Source: Tetragonia tetragonoides (lineage: Eukaryota; Streptophyta; Magnoliopsida; Caryophyllales; Aizoaceae). From it: a stretch of 64,000 bases of DNA. Below, piece by piece: positions 11,534-22,899 of this stretch (the stretch's first letter is position 1; every line of letters starts with the position of its first letter). The position numbers and the translations under genes are program-made. A model generated the notes under the pieces. That model saw nothing but the letters and a program-made list of their open reading frames with translations, was not told where the DNA came from and made no database searches. The stretch covers positions 29,407,001 through 29,471,000 of the forward strand of contig CM076142.1 of assembly GCA_038025085.1 (NCBI GenBank), read 5' to 3'.

Positions 11534-14500
11534 TCATATCCTGAATCGTTGGTTTGCACAGTCTTTCTTTGCTAGCAATTTTGCCTTCTTTGCCACTGTT
11601 TCCTGGAAAAGATTTGGTCCTCCAAAGCTATTCCTCGACCCCCTAACCCTCTTTCTTTTACCACGGTCATATTCCTCATCCCTGTAAAGTTTTATCGAGT
11701 CAAACAAAATTCAGCTAAAATGAATGACACATCCTCCAGAATTAATTTGTTAAAACAACACATAATCAGCAACTATCCTCCCCTCCTATCAAATGACAAG
11801 GGACGCTCGTAGAGATTGGGTCTGGGATTATTTGCTAGGGAAAATGGAGCGGCATTACAGAGCCCAGAAACATATTTCCCTATGTCAGATAGGAAACAGC
11901 CAAGATACTAAACTGGCATTCATTTACTATTATTAGTGATCCCTCCATAGCTAATTGCTACGGAGTAATTTTTACGACTGCCCAATGACAAATTGGTAAT
12001 TTTCTTCTAACGCCAACTACAATAAGGTATTTTATTGGACTCTGGCAATGAAATTATGTTTGGTGAACCGATCAAATAAACCCATAAACCCTAGCTAGGG
12101 ATACTGCTCAATAAATATATGGTTTAATCATAATCACAATTTCTCAACATTTTAAATTCGAATCATCTTAGACAATAAAAAGTTAGGGCTTGGAAGGAAT
12201 TGACTATGGTAGGGAAAGAATAGCAGCAAGTTGGGGTAAATAATTTTAACCATTTTAAGAAGATAATCAGAGTAGTAAACCCATTTCACGAACTGCTCAT
12301 CCAATCAGTGTCTAAACACCTCATATCAATAAAAAGCAATGTGTCAAAAAAGACTTGCACATCCACCCACACAAATGAGAAGTACAATAAGAAAACATGC
12401 AAATCAACTCACCATTCATCCAGTACATAACCAATGCTAGAGGTGCATCGACCACTTGATTTCATAATTCCAGGAGACTTTATTCCTTCCCAATGTCCAA
12501 CTGAAAGCCAGAATCATGGAAACTACAATCAATTACAACATAAAAGCTAATCATCAACATCAACATGTAAAAACGATGAAACATGTCCTGTACAGGAGAT
12601 CCACTACATGAAAGTAACTTGAAAGCAGCACCAAGAGTGTTTAATTCATATTACAGTGACTTTCAGCAACAACAATGCAAATACAAGGTGACGGCAAATT
12701 GTTGATTTGAACAAAACACACCAAATCTATGAGCTATCTATTCAGGGACGCAAACTCAGAACAGTATAGTTTCCCAGTTTATTAGAAACAAACAACTAAA
12801 TCATTCAAACTATGTCTAGCCTCTCCGAAATAACACCAACATTAGACAATTTAAGCATTGATGATCCCACTCTTTTTGATGGAAGAATCTCCAATCAGAA
12901 GTGCACAAGTGGCGGCAAAGGGGATGCTAGCATGACACTATACATCTTTACTTGATAAGGTCACATGACTAGTACACGTCTCTAATTCAAAAATATGCCC
13001 CCACAATATAGTAAGAGAAGGAAAAAAAATTCAAAAGTTGAAACTTAAAAGCTTTGTGGCACGTAGAAGTCTAACTCCTATTAAGTGATGTATTGAGCCA
13101 TACCAGCATCCCTATGGCACTTATGCTATTTGTGATCTGAGATTCCCTCGTCGATTAGCATGGGTCCCCCAATGTTCAACATTTGTGAATCGGGAATTTT
13201 TTATTTACATTTTCCAAGTTGGGATAATTTTGTTAAACAACTCAAAGTTCAGATTGTTTAAAGTAACTTTTGCTGGAAAATAAAGCCTATATTCAAACAG
13301 AGGTACCACAGACGAGCATATGAAATGAGGAATTTCAACACAAATTTGAGCAAACCAACAAAGCCAAACAAAGTTGCTCACCAGCAATCTCCTCGGGTCC
13401 TCCTTTACCAGCAATAGCTACCCCATTTTCAAGTTCAGAATTCAATTCTTTCGAACAAGTGGAATCACTAACACCCATATCATCTGCTTCCAGTGAACTG
13501 CTCGCACCTGCCTGTAGCAGCTTACCAGTCGCCAGGACAGTTTTGCTACAAGTACCACTATCTTTAAGCTCCCTAACAGAATTTACAATGGGGGAATTAA
13601 TCTCATAAAAAGTTACACACTTCTTAAAAGCATCCAGCTTTCGCTCTCCCTGACAAGAACTGGAACCAGAGATTCTGCCAGATGTTGAAGGTCCAGAGAT
13701 AAGATCCTCGGTTGACGGGTGCACTTGCAAAACAATTTTCTTGCTCTGCTTCATCCTTTTGCATTTTTTCCTCTTTCTCAAGCTTAAGGACGCACCATAC
13801 AGGATTTTGGTGCTAAGATGCGTTCCTACAACCCTAAACTTCATAATCTTCTTCATTGATTGTCGACGCAGAGTAGGAGGGGATTCCCTAGGACATGATC
13901 CATTGGAGCAGGGGGATTTGGTAAGACATGATGCATTGGTGCGAGGGGCTTTCACAGGACATAGTCCATTGGTGTGTGTGGATTTAATTGGACATGAACC
14001 ATTGGAATTTGGCAGTATCGCGGGGTCAGGAGCTCGCTCCTACAAAATAGCCACAACCATTTCAAGAAAACATCAGTGTCGCTCCCTGCGCTACAAGAAT
14101 GGGAGGGGGTAGTCAAGCAATAAAACTTACCTTGCAAATTCCAGTGTCGCTGCTTGGTGGAGTTGTCGACTGTGATTTATTTTGTTGAACTAGAACCTCA
14201 GAAGCTTTACTCCTTTCACAATCATTCATAAACAAACTAGATGAGATCATTTCCCTTGGATTCTTGTCAGCACAACCATTTTGGAAGACCTTAACACCAG
14301 GGGAGGAATAAGAACTTGAAGAATTTTTCTTAGTTGTCAAGTCTTCCTTCTGAGCAACATTCATGGCTTTCGTAGGAGTAAAATTCTTCCTATCACGAAC
14401 ATAGAACAACATGTACGCTTTCTGCTCCAAGACAGTCTTCTCACTTACCTGTACAACCTGGATTATGTAACCACAAAACAAAAACAAGTCGTCATGCAAG

Positions 14501-17500
14501 GATATTCTCACGAGATACTACTCTAAGCACTTGATAATAGACTTCCCAGAAACAAACAACCAAAAGGAAGGAAGGAAGAGAGAAGAGAGAAGAGGGGGAG
14601 GGAGGGAGCCCAAGTCAACAGAAGAAAATATATGAAACCAGCAATATCACATTATCACCCCTCTATACCTCCTCATTTTGGATATTTGGGGTGGATGAAG
14701 ATCAAGTAATAGTAGGAAACATTCCAGCTAGGTATGAAGCAAGGTATGAATAAAATGAGAAATAGGATTATTTAAGCAGATTAAAACATTTCCCTTATTA
14801 TGACCAAGTTTTGCAGGACAACTACATAAAACAAGTCCGTACAAAAACCGAACAGAAATGCATGTGATATGGTAAGCAACCACACCAATCGTATCACCTG
14901 GCCCCACTAGATATTAACAGAATTAGAGATACCTTCAGCAGAAATATAGAGACCAAGTGCTAGATGGCCGAAAATCAAAGTTAATCAAAAGTTTGGCTGA
15001 CGATGGACAAATAATAGCTCCAAATCAAATCTCTTGGAAAGAAGATATTGTGTCTCACGGTACCCTGCTCCAGTCCCCTTACAAAACTTTTCGTTAACTC
15101 ATTGGCTGTATTACTTCAATTGAACACTCACCATCAAGTATCAACATTTCTGGTTCGTGGAGATAATACATGTCCATGGAAAAGGACTACTTAAATCCAA
15201 TCATGAGTGTCCACTAGAAATTGTGACAAAAATATTTCCCGAATCTTGCACACATCTCGAGCACAATAATTTAAAGCACCAGTAAGAAACTGAATTTTTT
15301 TAAGAGAGAGACTCAAACTCACCCTATTGTCATCAAGGGAGTACCATAAGCCACTTGACGTGCGGACAAAGCAATAATAGTGACCAGAATGTGTGCTCCA
15401 ACCAGCATGAACCAAAACTCCGTAGAGTGTATACTTCAAATCACCCTCCTAAAATGTGGGGGAAAAAAAAGCAGTATTATGAGTCAGAAATTTGGGACAA
15501 CAAGCTGCAAGGCTATTAGGTGCATCTAGACGGTTAACAAGTAAACGATCTTAATTTTTCTTTTCTTGACATTCTAACAGATAAATCCTCCTTCCAGCGA
15601 TTAAATTGCAAGGCCACTTTGATGTGGTTGCTTTTCCTGTTGATATTCTACCAATCCAGGTGATGCCAATCAGGTATAAAGAAGTGAGGTCATATATTCA
15701 TTATCGGATCTCTGAACAGCAGCAAATCATTTACCCAGTAATAGTACTAACAGAGTGTCAGATAAACTTGTGCACTTAGAAGCACTTTGGAATTTTGCCA
15801 ATAAAGTGCTCCCAAAGATGGCTGTGACAAGTTTACACAGAGATTGGGGAGCTTTCTTGTACTGTTTTTTCTGTTTTGGAGGACACCCTGTCCTCACTTT
15901 TGTATAGTTAAACTTCATTATTAATTCAAGTCCTTTTCTATCAAAAGTGTTTGCACAATATTTCTACTATTATGTTTAACACTTCATTTTAGATGTAAGA
16001 ATATATATTAGTAGAAAGGACACACTACAGGCCTACAGCCCACTAGGAAAATGTCTCAAACAGCATTAATTACAAGTTCTGTACATCAACTAAACATTAA
16101 TCACTATTATTTTTCGTACTCCCGGTACTTTCCTAATTTTTTCATCAGAATTTTGTCCGTTGATGTGAATCACTAGCCACTCTTGCCAAGTTAACGGCAT
16201 GATTGGACACACTTTCACCCCCCCCAGATCCCACCTATGGTGTTGTAAATACTACTCAAGTTTAAAATTATTAAAGATGAACGCTATTCAAGAAATACAA
16301 AGGTGGAAGCAGAAAAGGGACCCAACCTCATTAAAGACTAACTACTATTAAGCCGTGAATGGACACTTCATACTCTAGAGCACAAAATTGACATCCACGA
16401 AACATAATTCATCAAAAGCCACAATAATAGAACCAATAAAAGGATAAAAGAAAATTCCACCCAGATAAAATTTAACACTTGCACCCAAAATAAAAACATT
16501 TAACGCTAACTTGCATATCTACAGGAGGAACGATGAACATACATAGGCTCCACTGACAAAAGGTTTCAGATCCAATGTAGAACCAAAATGAACTTTCTTG
16601 TCAATCTTTTGCCCAGAGAGATATGAACGAAAACGCTTCAAATGGATAGCAAGGACATAAGGTGCTTTGTGAACTGTGAGCTGTTTGAATGCATTAACTT
16701 TCTGCATGCACCTTTCACATTTATACTGTCTCTCTCCACCATCCAATTGTTCAGCAGCAGTGAAGTGTGTAAGAGCTTTATAAAGAGAATCAGCCTTCGC
16801 TATTTCAAGGCTCAAATCTAAGAACGGATCAAATGTATTTGAGCTATATGAGCACTGCAAGCATTTCACCTGTAAGTTATAGAAGACCTGGTAAGACTTG
16901 CATAATTGCATTGCACATTTATGGTTGCCACTAGCCACAGTAGACGTTATATAGAGTGAAGAGTCAGCAATTCTACATAAACATTTCAAAAACATTCACA
17001 ATTCCCTCGACTCAGGAGTCCAATATGGCAGGAATTGGAAATCTGCACCATGATTTTTAAGATTTCTACCTGACTGCGAAGGCGACCCCCAAAGATCTTA
17101 TGAACCAAACTCTTCTCATAAGCACCAGATGATTCTGCAGGCAACCCTGAAGGTAAGCAACATTTATGCATTGACTCCAGCAAATGTATCATGTATTCAT
17201 GTGCATCCTGCTGTCTGGCATTTCGAAAGTTCCGTGATATGCCTTGTTACGAGTCAAGGAACAATTACATATACAACTGGACGGGGATTTTTAATAAACT
17301 GGAAATCCTGGGAAAAGAGATGAAGGGGAAGCACTGTCTAACCATAAACAACATTATTAAGTGGAAAAATAGCCAGCATATTGGTCTATCTTTAATCTGA
17401 AGTGAACTTCTGGATTTAACAAGCACTTACACCTCTAAGAAGTATGCTCAAATGAACCTAAAATTATGATTTGGATTCTGAGAATCACCTGAAATATGTT

Positions 17501-20500
17501 TCAAAACTTTCTCTTTTCTTAAAACAAATAAACAAGAACCAAACAATAGAGGTCCAACAATTGACATCAACAATCCAAAGTGAGGCTTATTTTAAGGTAT
17601 AAGTGATGACATTTATATAATCTAGCCACATGTCAATGAAAACAAGAAAACAAGAAAACAAGAGAGGTAATTACGTCAAAGTATGACAAAAACACTCAAG
17701 CATGACAAAGACATGTGACACTATGAAAAAAGTTATCACCTTTCCCATCAGGGCCAGAAGACAAGATGTGCAAAGCAAACGAAGGTTCCATAAGAACTTC
17801 TAGTTACATCCATAACATCCCATAAACTTAAACACAATCAATTGGAATATGTTTGAAGGATACATCTCAAGTTGGAAACAAGATATTTAGGTGCTAATAT
17901 TCTCCCTGTAGATTGTAGCGCATGGCTAACATGTTTATGAATGGCACATAACGCACAAAAACCAGCAATTTGACCTGACAAGGAGGATAAACGAATCAGT
18001 GAACGATAAATTTATCATTTAAAAAAGTCAACTTGCAAGACTAACGGTTATATCTAAGTAACAAGCATACCAAACAAGATAACTATGCCATATGGGCTAG
18101 AAGAACTTGCACAAGCCACAGCCAGCAAACATTGTATAGTATATGTCAAATTAGTCAAGCAAACACATTTGAGAATTTTGATTTAAATAGGATCAGTAAT
18201 TGTTCGAGCACGCAATCACTTGGCCCATAGTTCTTCCAGCAGGTCCAGTTGCTGGACAGTACAAATATCTGCAGGTAAACTGAAAACTAGAATACAGCTT
18301 CAGCATAACAAGACAAATACATTTATATTGTTCAACTAATTTCAGATTTAACCTTCATGATCTAAATGCATTCAAGGAAACCTAAATGCTTTCAAGAAAA
18401 CCAAAATTCTCTGAAGAATCTTCTAGTTACACTCAACAAGAGAGCTTTGTCATCATACTACTCCTATAGTCCTATCTCCACTCCCAACAGCACCACTCAA
18501 GCCACAAAGGCAAACATAGCACCAGCATAGAGCTGCTTCAATAGTGCCAACAAACTTTAGCTGAACCAATGTCCCCCATCCTTAGGTCAATGGAAACACA
18601 ATCACCTCACGGATGCTCATCCCAATTGCCCCTCCCCTTCCTCCCTCAAACAAAAAAGTAAACGAAAATGTTTGCAGGAACAGTCACTTGCTATTAAGTC
18701 ATAGAGCCCCAGATCCAACAAATAGCAAAATTCGGTGTTCACATTCAACAAGCACCAAGTCAGGCTAAAGTTTATTATAGGCTATAGCTTAGATGAAAAC
18801 AATGACACTGAGGTTATTGCCATTTTGAGTTCCATTTTATTTTCATAGTCTACTTCCCCTACGCATTGATAATACTACCTTTATTTTGAAACAATCGCAT
18901 AACATCTACACAGAATGAACAAGACTACATTCGATGCAGTTACTGATCTTCTTGTTTTTAGTGAACACACACTTCCCAGAGGATTAGGGATTCTAGCTAT
19001 GTTGCTCGTACTCTTCATTTCGCTTCAAGTACCCGTGTTGGGTACTCGACACTCCGACATGGGTATGGATACTGGACACCCCATTTTAAGCAAAAAAATG
19101 CAGAATTTCCAAAAAAAAATGATGAGTCTGACATAGGAATGGGTACTGGACACTCTGACACTCAGCCGAGTCCGAGCAACATAGAATTCTAGTGTTTCTT
19201 CCTGAAGGGGCAGTTTTTTTCCATATTACCTCTATCCAATCTCCTTTCCAACCTTACCAACAATGTAGGAACCATTTAGACTACTCCAATTTCTTTCATA
19301 AATCATAATTGGAGTACCATATGAAAAGACCTCCCCTCTTCCTTTCTCTACATAGCTTCAAGACATGGTACCTACCTCCCTCAAAACCATTCGAGAGATA
19401 AAAATGATGCTTTGGAATGCAGACTAGAACAAATTCGGCTTTGTAAAGTTTAAATTTTGGTTAGATACCAGTAACACAGGGAATGTTAGGAGTATACTAT
19501 TATTTCATCAAGAACATTACCCTTTATTTCCGGAGATGAAATAAATTGTCAAAAGAAATAAATATTTGGGTAGTGAACAGTGTACAGATTGGTTTGGCAA
19601 GTATGGGTTATGGAAGAAGTGTTGAATCATAGTAGTTAGTAGTGTATCGAAGTCATATGCACATAATTTTATCAATGTTGAAAGAAGCTTTTCTTTTAGG
19701 GTCATAAAATTTTACATGCTTTAATAGAACCAATTAACCATTTTCAAGATAAGAGAAACTATACATGCAACAGTTTAGGATTCCTTAAAATACAGTCCAT
19801 ATTAGTATATTGTAAAATAGAGAAGGGACTTAGAACTTTTTGCAAAATACTACTCCTAATTGAACTATTTGCACAAATGCACCCTTAACTGCATTATTGT
19901 CTCCAAATCGGCACCCCAAGCACTTTCCATTAATTTTATAATTTGGGACCACAAATTGGGGCGAAGGGAGTATATTTGGGTCCACAGATTGGAAAAAATG
20001 GCATGATAATGAAGAAGCGAACAATATGCTTATCTTGATGGCAGGATACATTATATATGGTTAATTATTCCCACTGCATTTCATGATTTCATTGATACCG
20101 AAAAAAAGAGGAATAGCTATCCTTGAAATGATTAATAATAGACACTTGAAACATCTGCGTCGAACAGTGAATTGAAAAGCTCATAGTCATAGCAGTAGAA
20201 GACAACAAAGGGGATAGAGGATAAGACGGGAGACTCACAAGTATTTTGGTGCTTGCCACTTTGCAAATAGGCGACGAAGGGCTCTGTGTAAGTGAGACAC
20301 TGAAGAACGGAGTTAAGATAACATGTGTTCCCAAGATTTTCCAAACCAGCACCCTGTAAGATTTGTCGGTAGTATATTGGTTAATAACTAGTAACTGCTA
20401 AGACTTAGTGAGATTTTAGTATCGAAATGAAACACCAACCGACAATGGCCCAACTAGTTGAGAATCAGAGGGGAAGGAAAAAGAGTAGAGGAGCAGGAAA

Positions 20501-20770
20501 ACTTACAATCCTTCGAAAATGCATGCGAAAAGTGAGGTCTGGATCAAGGGTGGAATCAAGGAACTCAGAGGGGTCGGATTTTTTGGAGGAAGAGGGAGGG
20601 AGAGATCGAGTAGAAAGGGAGGAGGTACAAGGGTTTAAAGTTTTAAGCTTGAAATTGCAATTGTTAGGGAAAGAAGAGAACGGCTTCCTGGCCATTTGGA
20701 AGTCAACTCGCCGCTGCAACAGAGAGGGGGACACTGAGACATCCAAAGAAACGTCCTGTCTATTGCTCAT
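11534..20770 (-). CDS. UBP23: Ubiquitin carboxyl-terminal hydrolase 23-like (USP/C19 cysteine protease)
   Basis: There are ten coding exons: 20770-20507, 20353-20239, 17974-17864, 17242-17070, 16869-16543, 15448-15323, 14457-14131, 14039-13382, 12500-12413 and 11681-11534. All junctions are GT-AG and in phase, giving 778 residues. The peptidase domain starts [18 protein letters not shown] (residues 89-106; nucleophile Cys99). A CxxC pair follows at 224/227 and 272/275 (zinc finger of the fingers subdomain). The His box is THSGHYY (His353), and WYSLDDN supplies the Asp. The tail is low-complexity, then ends [12 protein letters not shown]...FGGPNLFQE, a C-terminus I recall for plant UBP23. Reaction: removes ubiquitin from proteins. 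Residues 494-537 are a four-copy 11-residue repeat. Intron 2 is 2.3 kb. Symbol by similarity from memory; UBP family certain, member less so. Confidence 0.92.
13872..14003 (-). repeat. Coding minisatellite: 4 x 33 bp in UBP23-like exon 8
   Basis: Four successive 11-residue units read [33 protein letters not shown] and [11 protein letters not shown] (residues 494-537). The exact 33-bp period keeps frame. It lies in the linker after the peptidase domain, so copy-number change would not disturb catalysis. Confidence 0.85.
18960..19190. repeat. Repeated GGGTACTGGACACTC-type segment in UBP23-like intron 2
   Basis: The motifs GGGTACTCGACACTC, GGTATGGATACTGGACACC and GGGTACTGGACACTCTGACA recur within about 130 bp. 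This is probably part of an old dispersed repeat; no ends were defined. Confidence 0.35.
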
Positions 20771-21856
20771 TCTTTGTTACCACGACTCCAGAGCATTGTC
20801 CTTCTCGACATCAATCAGCCAACTGTCCACTGATACCATAGAGTTAAGGAAGTCAATTCAAAAAGCTAAAATAATTATATTACTGAGGGGATGGTGCCAA
20901 ATATATATTTTTTTTAATAAGAACAGTACATGTATAAATTACAATATGGAAAAGAAGTTAATCTAGGAGGACATGAAAGTCCTCAGAACAACAAATGTTA
21001 CAATGATTCCCGATTCCATCATATGCCAATAAGTGACACCCCTTTAAAAGCACCAACTACCTTGGTCCATAACGACAAACAACAAAATACAGGTCCCAAT
21101 CCCAACCTATATCCCCCATTTGAGACACCCCTGAAAAAATGCAAGAGTTATGCTCCAACCATAAACAGCAGAAAATGGCCATCACTGCATACCACCTTGG
21201 TAACTTATCATCATTTCCCCTACTAACTCCAATATGCGTTGTCAAACCATGTTGTGCAGTACTTGTTACACAACCCTTTTCTTCCCCATAACAGCAAAAG
21301 GCCTCCACCACAACGATTTACCTAGATTACAATGCTAGAAGAAATGCATCGAGTGGGAGCTTAGTTAGGGGTAGAAATTATTGGACTTGAATGTGGTTAG
21401 ATTGAAGGTGATTAAGCATTTACAGCCTACCCCCCCCCCCCGGTTCACATACACACACACTGCCCGCTTATTATAATTGGCTAGGCACGCCAAACCTGTG
21501 GAAAGCAAATCCCTTGAATAATCACCCAACCCGAGCCCGCCCGCCACAATATTGGCACCCCAAATTCCAGGCATACCCAGAATGTAAAACACAAATGGAA
21601 AGCATAGGCAACACAATCAAGTCTAGTCAACTAGCTACCTGGGAAATCAAGCTAGAATATTTTTCAATACCGGCAAATAGAAACAAGTTCACAAATTACA
21701 ATGACCCATTTGCAAACAATAAGCACATAGCTCAAATAAGCCTAAGGCACTATCAGTAATGCAAAGTAGCACAGAATTACAAAGCCCGAGTAACAAAACT
21801 ACAAAGGCACTATCAGTAATTCACTATTAGTAACCTGAATGATGAATAAAATAAAG

Positions 21857-21890
<34 letters not shown>

Positions 21891-21949
21891 ATATGATGAA
21901 AGTGAAAAGAAGAGTCTAAGGAGGGCAAAAACGTACCTGGGTTGTTAGT

Positions 21950-22200
21950 GGTAAACGCACAAAGGAGATAACCAATGTGTTGGAGAGAGAGAGGAAATGA
22001 GATTGATTTGCGTGGTGGTGGTGGCAAGAGAGAGACAAAGGGAGCGCGCTCAGAGAGAGAGAGAGAAGGGAAGGAGGCGATGAAGCGAGTAAAGGGGTTA
22101 AGGAAGGGGTAGGGTTCTTTCTTCCTCAAACACTAAGAAAGCGGGTGTTTTATTTGAGAGCGTGTACCCCAATTTCCTAGTCAGACAATGAGTAACTATA
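21950..22200. repeat. Promoter/5' UTR block, copy 1 of a direct duplication (copy 2 at 26560-26820)
   Basis: Blocks shared in the same orientation include GATAACCAATGTGTTGGAGA, GGGTTCTTTCTTCCTC (copy 2: GGATTCTTTCTTCCTC), AAGCGGGTGTTTT and GAGCGTGTACCCCAAT. Homology continues more weakly as TGAGTCTATGACTAATCACA near 22411 and near 26803. Confidence 0.85.
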
Positions 22201-22276
22201 AATTAGACCTAGCAAATGGGTTGTTTGAATTGGGTTTGGTTCGTATCATTTTGGTTCGTATTGTTTTCGGAATAGT

Positions 22277-22402
22277 TTGTATGGGTTTGATTCGGATTAT
22301 GTTCATATCGGTTCAAGTTTGGTTTTGATTTGTTCAAAATTGTATGGGTTTGATTCGGATTATGTTCATACCGATTCAAGTTTGGTTTTGATTTGTTCAA
22401 AA
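22277..22402. repeat. Two-copy 63-bp tandem repeat
   Basis: Units 22277-22339 and 22340-22402 both begin TTGTATGGGTTTGATTCGG and end TTTGATTTGTTCAAAA, differing at two positions. The flanking GGGTTTGGTTCG-type wording resembles hAT-MITE ends in plants. Confidence 0.85.
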
Positions 22403-22499
22403 TGCTTCAATGAGTCTATGACTAATCACAAGTGTCACGATGGGTTAGTTTATCAAGGACGAATTTGAGAAATTCCAATATTGAGCAAGTAAGTCCTCT

Positions 22500-22590
22500 T
22501 CGGGTATAGGTGCAAGGTGCTCTCTAGGAGGTTTGAACTCACAACCTGGTGTATAAGTTACAACTTGTTTACCAGTGAATCAATATCTTG
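22500..22590 (-). mobile_element. Possible SINE head (tRNA-like B box)
   Basis: The minus strand reads GTGAGTTCAAACCTCC, a Pol III B-box-like element, about 40 nt after CACTGGTAAACAAG, a possible A box. No poly-A or target duplication was confirmed. Confidence 0.35.
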
Positions 22591-22866
22591 TTGGATTATC
22601 ATTTTGATTATACTTTTTGTTTAGAACAGCTGGACAAGCAAAGTGGCAAATCACATTGGGTTAAAATTGCCAAAGGCTTGATTAAGAACACTTCTAGGAA
22701 GCCTTAAAAAAAAAAAAACAAAACAAAAGAACACTTCGAATTTTAATTCCGTACTCCGTACCCTCGATTGGTATCTCTATCTATCATCGCATATCAATTT
22801 GTTTCCTTTTTTTTTTTGCTGGAAGGTGCCACGCCAAGGGCCAAGGCTCAGAATTCAGAAGAAAGA

Positions 22867-22870
<4 letters not shown>

Positions 22871-22898
<28 letters not shown>
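22871..22898. repeat. (GA)n microsatellite immediately upstream of a start codon
   Basis: About 13 GA units run directly into the ATG of the gene at 22899. GA/CT repeats are common in plant 5' UTRs. Confidence 0.85.

Positions 22899-22899
<1 letters not shown>

Larger units (their letters stand above)
20771..22898. other. Divergent intergenic region with a probable 5' UTR exon and intron of the UBP23-like gene
   Basis: On the minus strand a CT-rich (GA on plus) segment, about 22130-21937, ends in a consensus donor CCAG|GTACGT. A matching acceptor TGGACAG lies just before the start codon (exon resuming at 20822). This suggests a 5' UTR intron of about 1.1 kb, common in plant housekeeping genes. 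The segment also contains (GAT)n at 21861-21888, a poly-C run at 21430-21441, the 63-bp tandem repeat at 22277-22402 and a possible SINE near 22500-22590. The plus-strand gene at 22899 starts from the same region. Confidence 0.5.

Noticed and set aside
20427..20966. 179-codon plus-strand frame opposite UBP23-like exon 1
   Set aside because: Antisense shadow of the first exon; no splice or family support.
22209..22400. Asn-rich 63-codon minus-strand frame with NLNRYEHNPNQTHT repeats
   Set aside because: Comes from the 63-bp tandem repeat in a hAT-like context; no sign of selection as protein.
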